A stretch of 64,000 nt of DNA from Streptomyces sp. LUP47B (GTDB lineage Bacteria > Actinomycetota > Actinomycetes > Streptomycetales > Streptomycetaceae). The notes beneath the pieces are model-generated. The model was given only the letters and a program-made list of their open reading frames with translations. It made no database searches and was not told the DNA's origin. Position numbers and translations under genes: made by a program. The stretch lies in the NCBI RefSeq assembly GCF_001746295.1, contig NZ_MJAH01000024.1, positions 46,152-110,151 of the forward strand. Reading direction: 5' to 3'. This document shows, piece by piece, positions 52,156-60,198 of this stretch (the stretch's first letter is position 1; the number at the start of each line of letters is the position of its first letter).

Positions 52156-52413
52156 TCAGGCGGAGGCCTGACGGGCCCGGTTGCGGGCGGCACGGCGCTT
52201 CATGGCGCGACGCTCGTCCTCGCTGAGACCACCCCAGACGCCGGAGTCCTGACCGGACTCGAGCGCCCACTGCAGACACTGATCCATAACGGGGCAGCGA
52301 CGGCAGACGGCCTTGGCTTCCTCGATCTGCAGCAGCGCAGGACCGGTGTTGCCGATGGGGAAGAAGAGCTCGGGGTCTTCCTCGCGGCAAACGGCGTTGT
52401 GACGCCAGTCCAT
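52156..52413 (-). CDS. wblE: WhiB-family iron-sulfur regulator WblE (WhiB1-like)
   Basis: The 85-residue protein has the four cluster cysteines C9, C37, C40 and C46 (AVC, then VCRRCPVMDQC) and the GVWGG turn followed by a basic tail (RRAMKRRAARNRAR). Size and sequence match WblE, the ortholog of mycobacterial WhiB1, an essential 4Fe-4S protein that binds the principal sigma factor and reacts with NO. An AGGAGAGG site lies 7 nt before the ATG. A CRP-like palindrome lies 44 nt upstream. Confidence 0.95.
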   Translation of the reverse strand: MDWRHNAVCREEDPELFFPIGNTGPALLQIEEAKAVCRRCPVMDQCLQWALESGQDSGVWGGLSEDERRAMKRRAARNRARQASA

Positions 52414-52733
52414 GGCTGCTACCTCTCCTTGGTATTACGTGCAAGTTGCTTGTGAATGTGAACGCTTTCACGAATCCCTCAACAAGTGAAGGGCCGTCCG
52501 CCGAGTCTTCCCCGGCGTGGTCCTTGGATTGAAGAGGGGTTCCGGTGGTCTGTGGACGCTGGTGTTGCGGGCTGTCCCGACCGCCACGTAGAGACTCGCA
52601 AACCTCAGCGGCGGATACAACCCCTTCCGGAAAGTTTTTTTTGATTCCTCGGTGTCGACTAGGTCACAGCCGTACTTCCATGGGGTGGACCCTGGTCTAA
52701 ACGTTCGAGTGAAAGGACTTTAGCCCCTTCTGC
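52414..52733 (-). other. 320-nt wblE upstream region without a gene
   Basis: The region holds the wblE ribosome-binding site, a CRP-like site at 52457-52472 and an A8/T8 tract near 52640, unusual in this GC-rich DNA, which may be part of the promoter. No open frame with coding signature is present. Confidence 0.5.
52457..52472. promoter_or_regulatory. CRP-like site in the wblE 5' region
   Basis: TGTGA-N6-TCACG, with a central perfect inverted repeat GTGAA-CGCT-TTCAC, resembles cAMP receptor protein sites (TGTGA-N6-TCACA). Confidence 0.6.
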
Positions 52734-53702
52734 TCACACAATCACACGCAGTGCACGGCGTACGCCTGTGAACGTCACGCTCGTACGCAGTCCAAGGTGG
52801 TCGCCGTCCATCTGGAGGGGCAGAGGCACCTTCGAATGCAAGGTGAACTGGTCCAGGTCATGCAGGGACACGGCGTGCTTGCCACGGGGTCCGCGTTCGG
52901 GGGACGAAGTGAGCAACTGGGTGCCATATCGGGTGATCGCGGCCGTCGTCATACGGCTGAGCCCCAGTACGTCGAGGCCTTTATCGAACGAGGCCTTAGG
53001 TGACGCGTACATCGGGTGATTGCCGAGGAAGGTCCACGGAGAGGTGTTCGAGACTATGGAAAGGACCAGATCGGTCACCGGCTCCTCGTCCGGACGCTCC
53101 ACGGTGATCGTCCCGTGCCGGCGGTGCGCCTCGCCGAAGAACTGGCGCAGCGCCTGGCGGACGTAGAGAGCGTGGGTGGACTTCCTGCCGCGCTCACGCT
53201 GCTGCTCGACCCGCCCGACCACACCGGCGTCGAATCCGAGCCCCGCGTTGAAGGTGAACCAGCGTCCCGGGACGGCCTCGTCCTCGGTGCCCGGCGTACC
53301 GGAGGCCAGACCCAGGCCGACCGTACGCTCGCCGCCGTCGCGCAGCGCGTCCAGGAGGGCGCCGGTTGCCTCGACGGCGTCGTTGGGCAGGCCGAGGGCT
53401 CGGGCGAAGACGTTGGTGGAGCCGCCGGGGACCACGGCGAGGCCGGGGAGGTGCTCGGGGGCGGGGCCGGCGTGCAGGAGACCGTTGACCACCTCGTTGA
53501 CCGTGCCGTCGCCGCCCAGGGCCACGACCAGGTCGATGTCCTTGCTCTCCGCGGCCTGCCTGCCCAGGTCGCGCGCGTGGCCGCGGTACTCGGTGGTGAC
53601 CGCTTCCAGTTTCATCTCGCTCGCGAGCGCGTGGATCAGGACATCGCGCGTACGTGCGCTTGTGGTGGTTGCCGCCGGATTGACCACGAGAAGTGCACGC
53701 AT
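52734..53702 (-). CDS. diacylglycerol kinase family lipid kinase
   Basis: The 322-residue protein has the catalytic domain of the DagK/YegS family: an N-terminal VVNPAATTTSART, the nucleotide loop ALGGDGTVNEVV and PGGSTNVFARAL. A beta-rich C-terminal domain follows. It would phosphorylate diacylglycerol or a related lipid or long-chain base with ATP at the membrane. The ATG has no ribosome-binding site but a TACGCT box 7 nt upstream, so the mRNA is probably leaderless. Confidence 0.88.
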   Translation of the reverse strand: MRALLVVNPAATTTSARTRDVLIHALASEMKLEAVTTEYRGHARDLGRQAAESKDIDLVVALGGDGTVNEVVNGLLHAGPAPEHLPGLAVVPGGSTNVFARALGLPNDAVEATGALLDALRDGGERTVGLGLASGTPGTEDEAVPGRWFTFNAGLGFDAGVVGRVEQQRERGRKSTHALYVRQALRQFFGEAHRRHGTITVERPDEEPVTDLVLSIVSNTSPWTFLGNHPMYASPKASFDKGLDVLGLSRMTTAAITRYGTQLLTSSPERGPRGKHAVSLHDLDQFTLHSKVPLPLQMDGDHLGLRTSVTFTGVRRALRVIV

Positions 53703-53709
53703 GGGTTGC

Positions 53710-53715
53710 AGCGTA
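53710..53715 (-). promoter_or_regulatory. -10 box of a leaderless lipid-kinase transcript
   Basis: TACGCT on the minus strand, 7 nt before the ATG; identical in sequence and spacing to the pdtaS box. Confidence 0.45.
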
Positions 53716-53859
53716 CCTACTGGGTGGTACCGGGCACAGGCCGAGGTAGGGATCACGTAAGACTCCGGTGCGTGAACCTTGCCACGGGGGCGTGAGGCAA
53801 CCCGCGTGCGGCGGTGTGCGTTGCCCGCTCCTCACCCGTGAGGCGCCGGGGACGAGGGC

Positions 53860-53865
53860 TACCCT
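53860..53865 (+). promoter_or_regulatory. -10 box of a leaderless membrane-protein transcript
   Basis: TACCCT lies 6 nt before the GTG start at 53872. Confidence 0.4.
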
Positions 53866-53871
53866 TCAGGG

Positions 53872-54321
53872 GTGAGCAGCGAGCAGACCCCCGCCACCCC
53901 CGAGACCGCCGGTCCGCGCCCGCGGCGCCTGACCTACGCCGCCGCCCTGGCCGCACTGGAAGGGCTCGCGCTCGTCGCGGGCGGCGTCTGGATGCTCGTG
54001 GAGGGCCTCGTCGGTGACCCGGACGACCGGCCGTCGGCCGTCACCGGGGGTGTCACGCTGATCGTCCTCGCGCTGCTGCCGCTCCTCGCCGCGCGTGGGC
54101 TGCTGGCCCGGCGCAGCTGGAGCCGGGGGCCGGCCGTCATCACGCAGATCATGGCCCTGCCCGTCGCCTACAACCTCCTCCGGGCCGACAGCGTGGCGAT
54201 CCCGGCGGGCATCGCCCTCGCGGTCGTCGCGGTGGCCGCGCTGATCCTCCTGATCAACCCGGCGACGACCCAGGCCCTCGGCATCAGGGGCCCGGGACGG
54301 GCACAGGACGGCAAGCAGTAG
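53872..54321 (+). CDS. four-helix integral membrane protein
   Basis: The 149-residue protein has a polar N-terminus of about 20 residues and four hydrophobic helices (AALEGLALVAGGVWMLVEGL, GGVTLIVLALLPLLAARGLL, AVITQIMALPVAYNLL, IALAVVAVAALILLI). It looks like a conserved actinobacterial membrane protein of unknown function. It is divergent from the lipid kinase gene. Start is GTG with a TACCCT box 6 nt upstream. Confidence 0.75.
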   Translation: MSSEQTPATPETAGPRPRRLTYAAALAALEGLALVAGGVWMLVEGLVGDPDDRPSAVTGGVTLIVLALLPLLAARGLLARRSWSRGPAVITQIMALPVAYNLLRADSVAIPAGIALAVVAVAALILLINPATTQALGIRGPGRAQDGKQ

Positions 54322-54837
54322 CGGTAGAGGTGCGGGCGGCGTACGCCCACCGGTGGGCGAGCCGCGGCTGCCGGCTCTGCGTGCCGAGGCGGCGGGCAGC
54401 GGCCGTAGGGCTCTCGGCGGCTGCATGGTCGCGGCGAGTCGTCGCAGCCGCTCCCGGGTACGGGCGTCGGATCGATCCGCGGGCGAGCGTCGTGGAACCC
54501 GGGTGCGTACGGCGAGTGCGGTGCCGGTGGGCACCGCGGCCGTCGATCTGTGCATGGCACTCGGCCGGGGCGGCGGTGGCACGGGGCGAGCGTGGGGCGG
54601 TGGGTGCCGTGGCTGTCAGTCTGGTGGTGCACGGCCGCCGGTCGAGGGCGGCGTTGGAACCTGAAGGGGTGGCGAGCGTCGAGCCGTCGCCCCAGAGCGC
54701 CGGTGGCGTCGCATGGCAGACGCGGTGGACGGGCTCCGGCCTGCTCCCCGGCCCGAGGGCGGCGCCCGGTGGGGAGCGGTGACGTCGGGCCCGTAGTGGA
54801 GGTCGCCGGTCTCGGAGCCGTTCTCCGAGGGCTGGGC
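54322..54837. other. 516-nt intergenic stretch without a supported gene
   Basis: Open frames here are of the random type found in GC-rich DNA and lack homologous look or ribosome-binding sites. A small hairpin (CTCGGAG/CTCCGAG, 54811-54829) just past the sigH stop is a weak terminator candidate. I see nothing else. Confidence 0.55.
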
Positions 54838-55869
54838 CTACTCCTCCACCAGCAGCTTCTCCCGGAGCTGGGCCAGGGTGCGGGCCAGCAGGCGGGAGAC
54901 GTGCATCTGGGAGATGCCGACTTCCTGGGCGATCTGCGACTGGGTCATGTTGCCGAAGAAGCGGAGGAGGAGGATTCGCTTCTCGCGCGGAGGAAGATCC
55001 TCGAGCAGCGGCTTGAGCGACTCCCGGTACTCGACGCCTTCCAGCGCCTCGTCCTCCGAGCCGAGGGTGTCCGCCACCGCCGGCGACTCGTCGTCCGTGT
55101 CGGGGACGTCCAGGGACAGGGTGGAGTACGCGTTGGCGGACTCCAGGCCCTCCAGGACCTCTTCCTCCGAGATGGCCAGCTTCTCGGCCAGCTCATGGAC
55201 CGTGGGGGAGCGGCCGTGCTGTTGGGAGAGTTCCGCCGTGGCCGTCGTGAGAGCCAGGCGCAGTTCCTGCAGGCGCCGCGGCACCCGCACCGCCCAGCCC
55301 TTGTCGCGGAAGTGGCGCTTGATCTCACCCACGACCGTGGGGGTCGCGTAGGTCGAGAACTCCACCCCGCGGTCCGGGTCGAATCGGTCGACCGACTTGA
55401 TCAGGCCGATGGTGGCGACCTGGGTCAGGTCGTCCAGCGGCTCGCCGCGGTTGCGGAAGCGGCGCGCGAGGTGCTCGACGAGCGGCAGGTGCATCCGGAC
55501 CAGCCTGTTGCGCAGCTCCGCGTACTCCGGGCTGCCGTCCTTCAGGGCGCGCAGCTCGACGAACAGGGCGCGTGCCCCGCTGCGGTCCTGGGGATCGTGC
55601 CGCGGGACCGGCGTGTTGTTCGCGCCCGCCACGCCGTCCTCTGCGTTTCGCTCGTGCTCGCTCATCGTCCCGCCCGTTGCCCTTCCACGAGCCCTCGCCT
55701 CCGTCCGCACCGGGACGACCCCGGCCGGCCCTGCCGGAGGCGCACCCTGCACGGCACCTTTCCGATCACGCTGCCCGTCGTCCAGGAGGCCGGTCGCCGT
55801 GGTGTCGACGGCGCCCTGCTCCGGATGCGGCCGGGCCTGCTCGGGGATGCCGTCGATGCCGTCCGCCAT
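54838..55869 (-). CDS. sigH: stress-response sigma factor SigH (SigB/SigF family)
   Basis: From the ATG at 55869 the protein has 343 residues. A second ATG at 55665 gives 275 residues. The sigma-70 regions are seen in PLVEHLARRFRNRGEPLDDLTQVATIGLIKSVDRFDP (in parts), YATPTVVGEIKRHFRDKGW and EVGISQMHVSRLLARTL. I recall S. coelicolor SigH as several protein forms, including ones near 38 and 34 kDa, that respond to osmotic and heat stress and development. The frame stays open further upstream. It is preceded by its anti-sigma gene. Confidence 0.88.
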   Translation of the reverse strand: MADGIDGIPEQARPHPEQGAVDTTATGLLDDGQRDRKGAVQGAPPAGPAGVVPVRTEARARGRATGGTMSEHERNAEDGVAGANNTPVPRHDPQDRSGARALFVELRALKDGSPEYAELRNRLVRMHLPLVEHLARRFRNRGEPLDDLTQVATIGLIKSVDRFDPDRGVEFSTYATPTVVGEIKRHFRDKGWAVRVPRRLQELRLALTTATAELSQQHGRSPTVHELAEKLAISEEEVLEGLESANAYSTLSLDVPDTDDESPAVADTLGSEDEALEGVEYRESLKPLLEDLPPREKRILLLRFFGNMTQSQIAQEVGISQMHVSRLLARTLAQLREKLLVEE

Positions 55870-56436
55870 GCGTCGGGAACCGCCGGGGCCGTCGTCGCCC
55901 AGGCTGTCGGCGCCGCTCGGGCAAGGAAGGCGGTGTCCGCCCTCGGCCGGCAGCTCCCGTGTGCCGCGCTCTTCGTCCCGCACCGGCCCGTCCCCGTTCC
56001 TCACGCCGGCCCGGGTCCCGCGCCGCGCTGTTTGTAGAGGCTGATCGAAACGGTCTTGTCCTCGTCCACGGCCGACGAGACCTTGCCCGCGAGGGCCGAG
56101 AGGACGGTCCAGGCGAAGGTGTCCCGCGAGGGTGCGTGACCGTCCGTGGTCGGGGCCGAGACGGTGACCTCCAGCGAGTCGTCGACGAGTCGGAAGACAC
56201 AGCTGAGCACCGAGCCGGGCACGGCCTGCTGGAGCAGGATCGCGCAGGCCTCGTCCACCGCGATGCGCAGGTCCTCGATCTCGTCGAGGGTGAAGTCCAA
56301 ACGGGCTGCGAGGCCGGCCGTGGCCGTCCGCAGCACCGACAGGTAGGCACCCGCGGCCGGCAGCCGGACTTCCACGAAGTCCTGGGTCGCGGGCTCGCCT
56401 GCGATCTGGGACACCCTCACCTCCAAGGTGGTACAA
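55870..56436 (-). other. open N-terminal extension of sigH overlapping prsH
   Basis: The sigH frame continues without stop for 189 codons upstream to a TTG at 56436, overlapping almost all of prsH in another frame on the same strand. Larger SigH forms of about 51-52 kDa, as I recall for S. coelicolor, would need starts in this stretch. The composition (Arg/Gly-rich) is that of a shadow frame, so coding here is uncertain. Confidence 0.45.
56001..56414 (-). CDS. prsH: anti-sigma factor PrsH/UshX (RsbW-like)
   Basis: The 137-residue GHKL-type ATPase-fold protein has the N box EIEDLRIAVDEACAILL and a shortened nucleotide-binding part ending VSISLYKQ. It should bind SigH and hold it inactive until an anti-anti-sigma factor intervenes. 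The GTG has GGAGGTGAG just upstream. It precedes sigH, with about 130 nt to the first ATG of that gene, and has a SigH-type promoter upstream. Confidence 0.9.
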   Translation of the reverse strand: MSQIAGEPATQDFVEVRLPAAGAYLSVLRTATAGLAARLDFTLDEIEDLRIAVDEACAILLQQAVPGSVLSCVFRLVDDSLEVTVSAPTTDGHAPSRDTFAWTVLSALAGKVSSAVDEDKTVSISLYKQRGAGPGPA

Positions 56437-56548
56437 GCTTTACGGGGGCCGAGGGTCGCCCCCCGGAGTAACGCGAAGTGTGGTTCAGCGGTGACGCTAC
56501 CGCGCTCTCGGCTTTCCTGTCCCCGGGACCCCAACCCCTTGCCGTCAC

Positions 56549-56565
56549 TCACAGTAAAACTGTGA
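56549..56565. promoter_or_regulatory. 17-bp palindrome TCACAG-N5-CTGTGA upstream of prsH
   Basis: A perfect 6-5-6 inverted repeat lies about 135 nt upstream of prsH. sigH promoters are BldD targets in S. coelicolor as I recall, but this motif does not clearly match a BldD box. Confidence 0.45.
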
Positions 56566-56624
56566 ACACGCTCCGTGTCTAGGGGTTTGCGGCTCCAATT
56601 GGGAAGAACGCGCGCCGGGTTGAC

Positions 56625-56649
56625 GTACCCAGACGTCAGACGGTCGAAC
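56625..56649 (-). promoter_or_regulatory. SigH/SigB-type promoter of prsH-sigH
   Basis: On the minus strand GTTC and GGGTAC are separated by 15 nt, matching the group-3 stress sigma consensus GTTT-N14/16-GGGTAT closely. It implies positive autoregulation. Confidence 0.65.
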
Positions 56650-56674
56650 CGTCCTGGAACCCGACGATCCAGGG

Positions 56675-56935
56675 TCACACAAGGACATGGTCCACGAAGC
56701 ACCAACGCCAGTTCTCACCCGGTTCGTGGGTCCGCATGATCGGGTGGTCGGAGTCCTTGTGGTGCTTCGTCGCGTGTTGTCCCGGCGAGGAGTCGCAGCA
56801 GCCGACGTGACCGCAGGACAGGCACAGCCGCAGTTGTACCGGGTGGGTACCGTCCCTCAGGCACTCCGGACACGTGTCGGCCAGCGGCTCGGGTTCCGGG
56901 TGCGGCAGCGCCTCGGCGTGCGTGCACTGTTTCAT
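56675..56935 (-). CDS. UBP-type zinc finger protein
   Basis: The 86-residue protein is a single ZnF-UBP domain: TCPEC, LCLSCGHVGCCD and the His series HATKHHKDSDHPIMRTH supply three zinc sites. In eukaryotes this fold binds the ubiquitin C-terminal Gly-Gly; in bacteria its ligand is unknown. It is divergent from a Na+/H+ antiporter gene, and relatives I recall are found beside or fused to such antiporters. No ribosome-binding site; a TAACCT box lies 7 nt before the ATG. Confidence 0.88.
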   Translation of the reverse strand: MKQCTHAEALPHPEPEPLADTCPECLRDGTHPVQLRLCLSCGHVGCCDSSPGQHATKHHKDSDHPIMRTHEPGENWRWCFVDHVLV

Positions 56936-56942
56936 GATTGCC

Positions 56943-56948
56943 AGGTTA
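56943..56948 (-). promoter_or_regulatory. -10 box of a leaderless zinc-finger transcript
   Basis: TAACCT on the minus strand, 7 nt before the start codon. Confidence 0.45.
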
Positions 56949-57025
56949 CGACGGCCGCGCGGGCGGACGCGCACAAAATCGACGAGGGGCGGGCGCACGA
57001 CGATGAGCGAGGGCGGGCGAGGGCC

Positions 57026-58621
57026 ATGGACGTGATGCCACTGCTGTTGCTGGTGGCGGGGAGCGCGGCGATCGCCGCGGCCGCCCGACGCACCCCGATT
57101 CCGGCGCCACTGCTGCTGGTCGCGGCCGGCCTGGTGATCTCGTACGTCCCCGGGGTCCCGGAGTACACGCTCGACCCGGACGTCGTCCTGCCCATCATCC
57201 TGCCGCCGCTGCTGCACTCCGCGGCAACCGACAGCTCCTATCTCGACCTCAGGGCGCAAATGCGGCCCGTGGCGCTGCTGTCGGTGGGATACGTGCTCTT
57301 CGCGACCATCGTCGTCGGCTGGGCGGCGTACCAGATCGTGCCGGGGCTGTCCCTGACCGGGGCTCTCGTGCTGGGGGCCGTGGTGGCGCCGCCGGACGCG
57401 GTCGCGGCGACGGCGGTGGCACGCCGCGTGGGGCTGCCGTCCCGGATCACGACCATCCTCCAGGGCGAGTCCCTGGTGAACGACGCCACCGCGATCACCG
57501 CCTACCGCGTCGCGCTCGCGGCCGCGGTGGGCGAGGGCGCGACCTGGGCGGGCGGCATCGGCGAGTTCCTGCTCGCGGCGGTCGGCGGCGTCGCGGTCGG
57601 CCTGGTGCTGATGGTGCCGATCCACTGGCTGCGCACGCATCTCAAGGAGCCGCTGCTGCAGAACACGCTCTCCCTGCTGATCCCGTTCGTCGCCTACGCG
57701 GCGGCCGAGCAGTTCCACGCGTCCGGGGTGCTCGCGGTGGTCGTGGTGGCGCTGTTCCTCGGACACCGCGCGTGGGAGGTCGACTTCGCGACCCGCCTCC
57801 AGGAGGCCGCCGTCTGGAAAATGGTTGCCTTCGTCCTCGAATCGTCGGTGTTCGCCCTCATCGGGCTGCAACTGCCCGTCGTGCTGAAGGGCCTCGGACC
57901 GTACGAGGGCGGCCGCGCCGCCTGGTACGCGGTCGCCGTCTTCCTCGTGGTCGTCGTGTCGAGGTTCGTCTGGGTCTATCCCGCGACCTTCCTGCCGCGC
58001 ATGCTCTCCGCGCGGATCCGCAAGCGCGAGGACAATCCCACCTGGAAGGCGCCGTTCGTCATCGCCTGGGCCGGGATGCGGGGCGTGGTCTCGCTGGCGA
58101 TCGCCTTCTCGATCCCGGAGCACCTGCACAACGGAGAACCGTTCGCCGGCCGCAACCTGATCCTCTTCCTCACCTTCACCACGGTCATCGGCACCCTCGT
58201 CGTCCAGGGCGTCACCCTGCCTCCGCTGATCCGCTTGCTCAAGCTCCCCGGCCGCGATCAGCAGGCCGAGACCCTGGCCGAGGCCAACGCCCAGGCGCAG
58301 GCCTCCAGGGCCGCCGAACGCCGCCTGGACGAACTCCTCTCCGACGAGCGCAACGCGCTCCCACCGCCCCTCGCCGACCGCCTGCGCATGGTCCTGGACC
58401 GGCGCCGCAACGCCGTGTGGGAGCGTCTCGGCCAGTCCAACCCCCTCACCGGCGAGACCGTCGACGACACCTACCGCCGGCTGTCCGGGGAGATGATCGG
58501 CGCCGAGCGCGCGGTGTTCGTGAAGCTGCGGGACCTGCGCTACATCGACGACGAGATGCTGCGGACACTGCTGCGCAGGCTGGACCTGGAGGAGGCGGCG
58601 GCGTATCGGGAGGCGGAGTGA
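57026..58621 (+). CDS. Na+/H+ antiporter, CPA1 family
   Basis: The 531-residue protein has 12 or so helices and CPA1 motifs: LGAVVAPPDAVAATAVAR in the ion-binding region, GESLVNDATAI with the conserved ND pair, and WAGMRGVVSLAIA. A cytoplasmic C-terminal tail of about 130 residues (Arg/Glu/Ala-rich, coiled-coil-like) follows. It exchanges cytoplasmic Na+ or K+ for protons. The ATG at 57026 begins the first helix. It is divergent from the UBP zinc-finger gene. Confidence 0.9.
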   Translation: MDVMPLLLLVAGSAAIAAAARRTPIPAPLLLVAAGLVISYVPGVPEYTLDPDVVLPIILPPLLHSAATDSSYLDLRAQMRPVALLSVGYVLFATIVVGWAAYQIVPGLSLTGALVLGAVVAPPDAVAATAVARRVGLPSRITTILQGESLVNDATAITAYRVALAAAVGEGATWAGGIGEFLLAAVGGVAVGLVLMVPIHWLRTHLKEPLLQNTLSLLIPFVAYAAAEQFHASGVLAVVVVALFLGHRAWEVDFATRLQEAAVWKMVAFVLESSVFALIGLQLPVVLKGLGPYEGGRAAWYAVAVFLVVVVSRFVWVYPATFLPRMLSARIRKREDNPTWKAPFVIAWAGMRGVVSLAIAFSIPEHLHNGEPFAGRNLILFLTFTTVIGTLVVQGVTLPPLIRLLKLPGRDQQAETLAEANAQAQASRAAERRLDELLSDERNALPPPLADRLRMVLDRRRNAVWERLGQSNPLTGETVDDTYRRLSGEMIGAERAVFVKLRDLRYIDDEMLRTLLRRLDLEEAAAYREAE

Positions 58622-58685
58622 GGCGGCGGTCCAGCGTGGGCGGCACCGCCGGTCGTGGCGGCCAACAGCCGCCTGTCCGCCCTCC

Positions 58686-59597
58686 TCAGACCTGCTGAGG
58701 TGTCCCCGTGACGACCGCCACGACGGTCGAGCCGCGCGGGAAGGCGCCTTCGTCTGTCAGGACGACAAGTCCGTACAGCAACTTGGCGACATAAAGACGC
58801 TCGACGGGCACACCGTGCCGTTCCTCGAAGTCCTCGGCGAACGCTTCGAGTTCGGGAGTGGTGCGGGCGTAACCGCCGAAGTGGAAGCGGTCGTCGAGCC
58901 GCCAGTCGCCGCGCGGACCGCCGAAGGCCTGGTGCTGGAGGGCACTTATGTCCGCCGTCAGGAAGCCGCCTCTCAGGACCGGTACGCCCAGGGCGCGCTG
59001 GTCCGGGGAGAGGCCCGCGGCCAGGCCCGCGAGGGTGCCGCCGGTGCCGCAGGCGATCGCGACGACGTCCGCCCGCCCCGACAGCTCCTCGCCGAGCGCG
59101 CGGCACCCCCGTACGGCGAGGGTGTTGCTGCCGCCCTCAGGGACGACGTACGCGGCCTCTGCGTCCGCCGCGCGCAGCACGCGCGCGAGGACGTCCGGTT
59201 CGGTCTTGCGGCGGTACGTCGACCTGTCGACGAAGTGCAGTCGCATGCCGTCCGCCGTGCAGCGGGCCAGAGAGGGGTTCAGGGGGCGGTCGGCGAGTTC
59301 CTGGCCGCGGACCAGGCCGATCGTGGGCAGGCCGAGGAGTCGGCCCGCGGCCGCCGAGGCGCGCAGGTGGTTCGAGTACGCGCCGCCGAAGGTGAGGATC
59401 GGACGGCCCGCGGCGGCCGTGAGGTTCGGGGCGAGTTTGCGCCACTTGTTGCCGACGAGGTCCGGGTGGATCAGGTCGTCGCGCTTGAGGAGGAGCCGGA
59501 CGCCCCGGCGGGTGAAGCGCTCGTCCTCGACCTCCTGCAGCGGCGACGGGAGCCGGGGACGCAGGGTGGTGAGGTCGGGGACGCCGGGGCTGGACAC
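58686..59597 (-). CDS. PLP-dependent ACC deaminase/D-cysteine desulfhydrase family enzyme
   Basis: The 303-residue fold-type II PLP enzyme has the lysine in VGNKWRKL, the substrate loop TFGGAYSNHLRASA and the phosphate-binding GTGGTLAGL. Relatives either open 1-aminocyclopropane-1-carboxylate or degrade D-cysteine to pyruvate, sulfide and ammonia. Sequence alone does not separate them, and D-cysteine desulfhydrase is more common in bacteria. It lies 10 nt after the amidase gene in the same direction. Confidence 0.85.
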   Translation of the reverse strand: MSSPGVPDLTTLRPRLPSPLQEVEDERFTRRGVRLLLKRDDLIHPDLVGNKWRKLAPNLTAAAGRPILTFGGAYSNHLRASAAAGRLLGLPTIGLVRGQELADRPLNPSLARCTADGMRLHFVDRSTYRRKTEPDVLARVLRAADAEAAYVVPEGGSNTLAVRGCRALGEELSGRADVVAIACGTGGTLAGLAAGLSPDQRALGVPVLRGGFLTADISALQHQAFGGPRGDWRLDDRFHFGGYARTTPELEAFAEDFEERHGVPVERLYVAKLLYGLVVLTDEGAFPRGSTVVAVVTGTPQQV

Positions 59598-59607
59598 CGC
59601 TTCATTG

Positions 59608-60198
59608 TCACTTGAGGCGGTCCCGGATGCGCGCCCGCATCGAGGCCATCGTGAAGCCCCGCGGATCCACCTTTCCCGGCTGCCACTCCAGGTGTCCGAT
59701 GACCGACCGTTCCGTCCAGCCGTGGTGGCGGCACACCGCGGCGGAGACCCGCTCGATCGCCGTCAGCTGGGCCGCCGGCCAGGGGTCCTCGCCGTCGCCG
59801 AGGTTCTCGCACTCGAAGCCGTAGAAGTGGCGGTTGCCGTCCGTGTTGGCCTCGTTGTCGAGGGGGAGCGCCTTCTCCGCGATCACCGCGCGCAGGACGT
59901 CGTCGTCGCCCAGGCCGGCGTGGTTGGCGCGGCCGTAGCCGACGAGATGGACGGTGCCGTCCTTGGTGATGACCCCGTGACAGAGCGGGCCGGGCAGGCC
60001 CGTGTAGCCCTTGCGGCACAGCTCCACCGTCGCCGCGCTGCCCTTCGTCACCGTGTGATGGATCATCACGCCGTGCACCGGACCCCAGGCGCCGACGTGG
60101 TTGCGGTTGTGGTGCTCCCAGTCGCCGACCTCGACGACGGTGGCGCCCTCCGCCCGCAGGACGGCCAGGAATCTGTCCGCGGACATGGGTGAGGCCAT
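59608..60198 (-). CDS. N-acetylmuramoyl-L-alanine amidase (Amidase_2, AmpD-like)
   Basis: The 196-residue protein has the zinc amidase layout: VMIHHTVTKG with the first zinc His, the glutamate region YGFECENLG and GHLEWQPGKVDPRGF with the second His and the Asp. No signal peptide is seen, so it may act in the cytoplasm on muropeptides or be released by a phage-like route. The ATG at 60198 has AGGAGG 4 nt upstream; an ATG at 60186 is possible. It is divergent from the encapsulin gene. Confidence 0.85.
   Translation of the reverse strand: MASPMSADRFLAVLRAEGATVVEVGDWEHHNRNHVGAWGPVHGVMIHHTVTKGSAATVELCRKGYTGLPGPLCHGVITKDGTVHLVGYGRANHAGLGDDDVLRAVIAEKALPLDNEANTDGNRHFYGFECENLGDGEDPWPAAQLTAIERVSAAVCRHHGWTERSVIGHLEWQPGKVDPRGFTMASMRARIRDRLK

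Noticed and set aside
52590..52660. A SigR-type promoter for wblE on the minus strand
   Set aside because: GGAAT is present, but the next GTT is 22 nt away, outside the 18-19 nt spacing.
52684..52700. A dre-like CTGGTCTAAACGTTCG near the lipid-kinase stop
   Set aside because: Only the left half matches the DasR palindrome, and the position is downstream of one gene and far from the wblE start.
54322..54837. Overlapping plus-strand frames of 100-150 codons
   Set aside because: They lack ribosome-binding sites, domain signatures and normal amino acid composition (Arg/Gly/Pro-rich), as expected from random open frames in this GC range.
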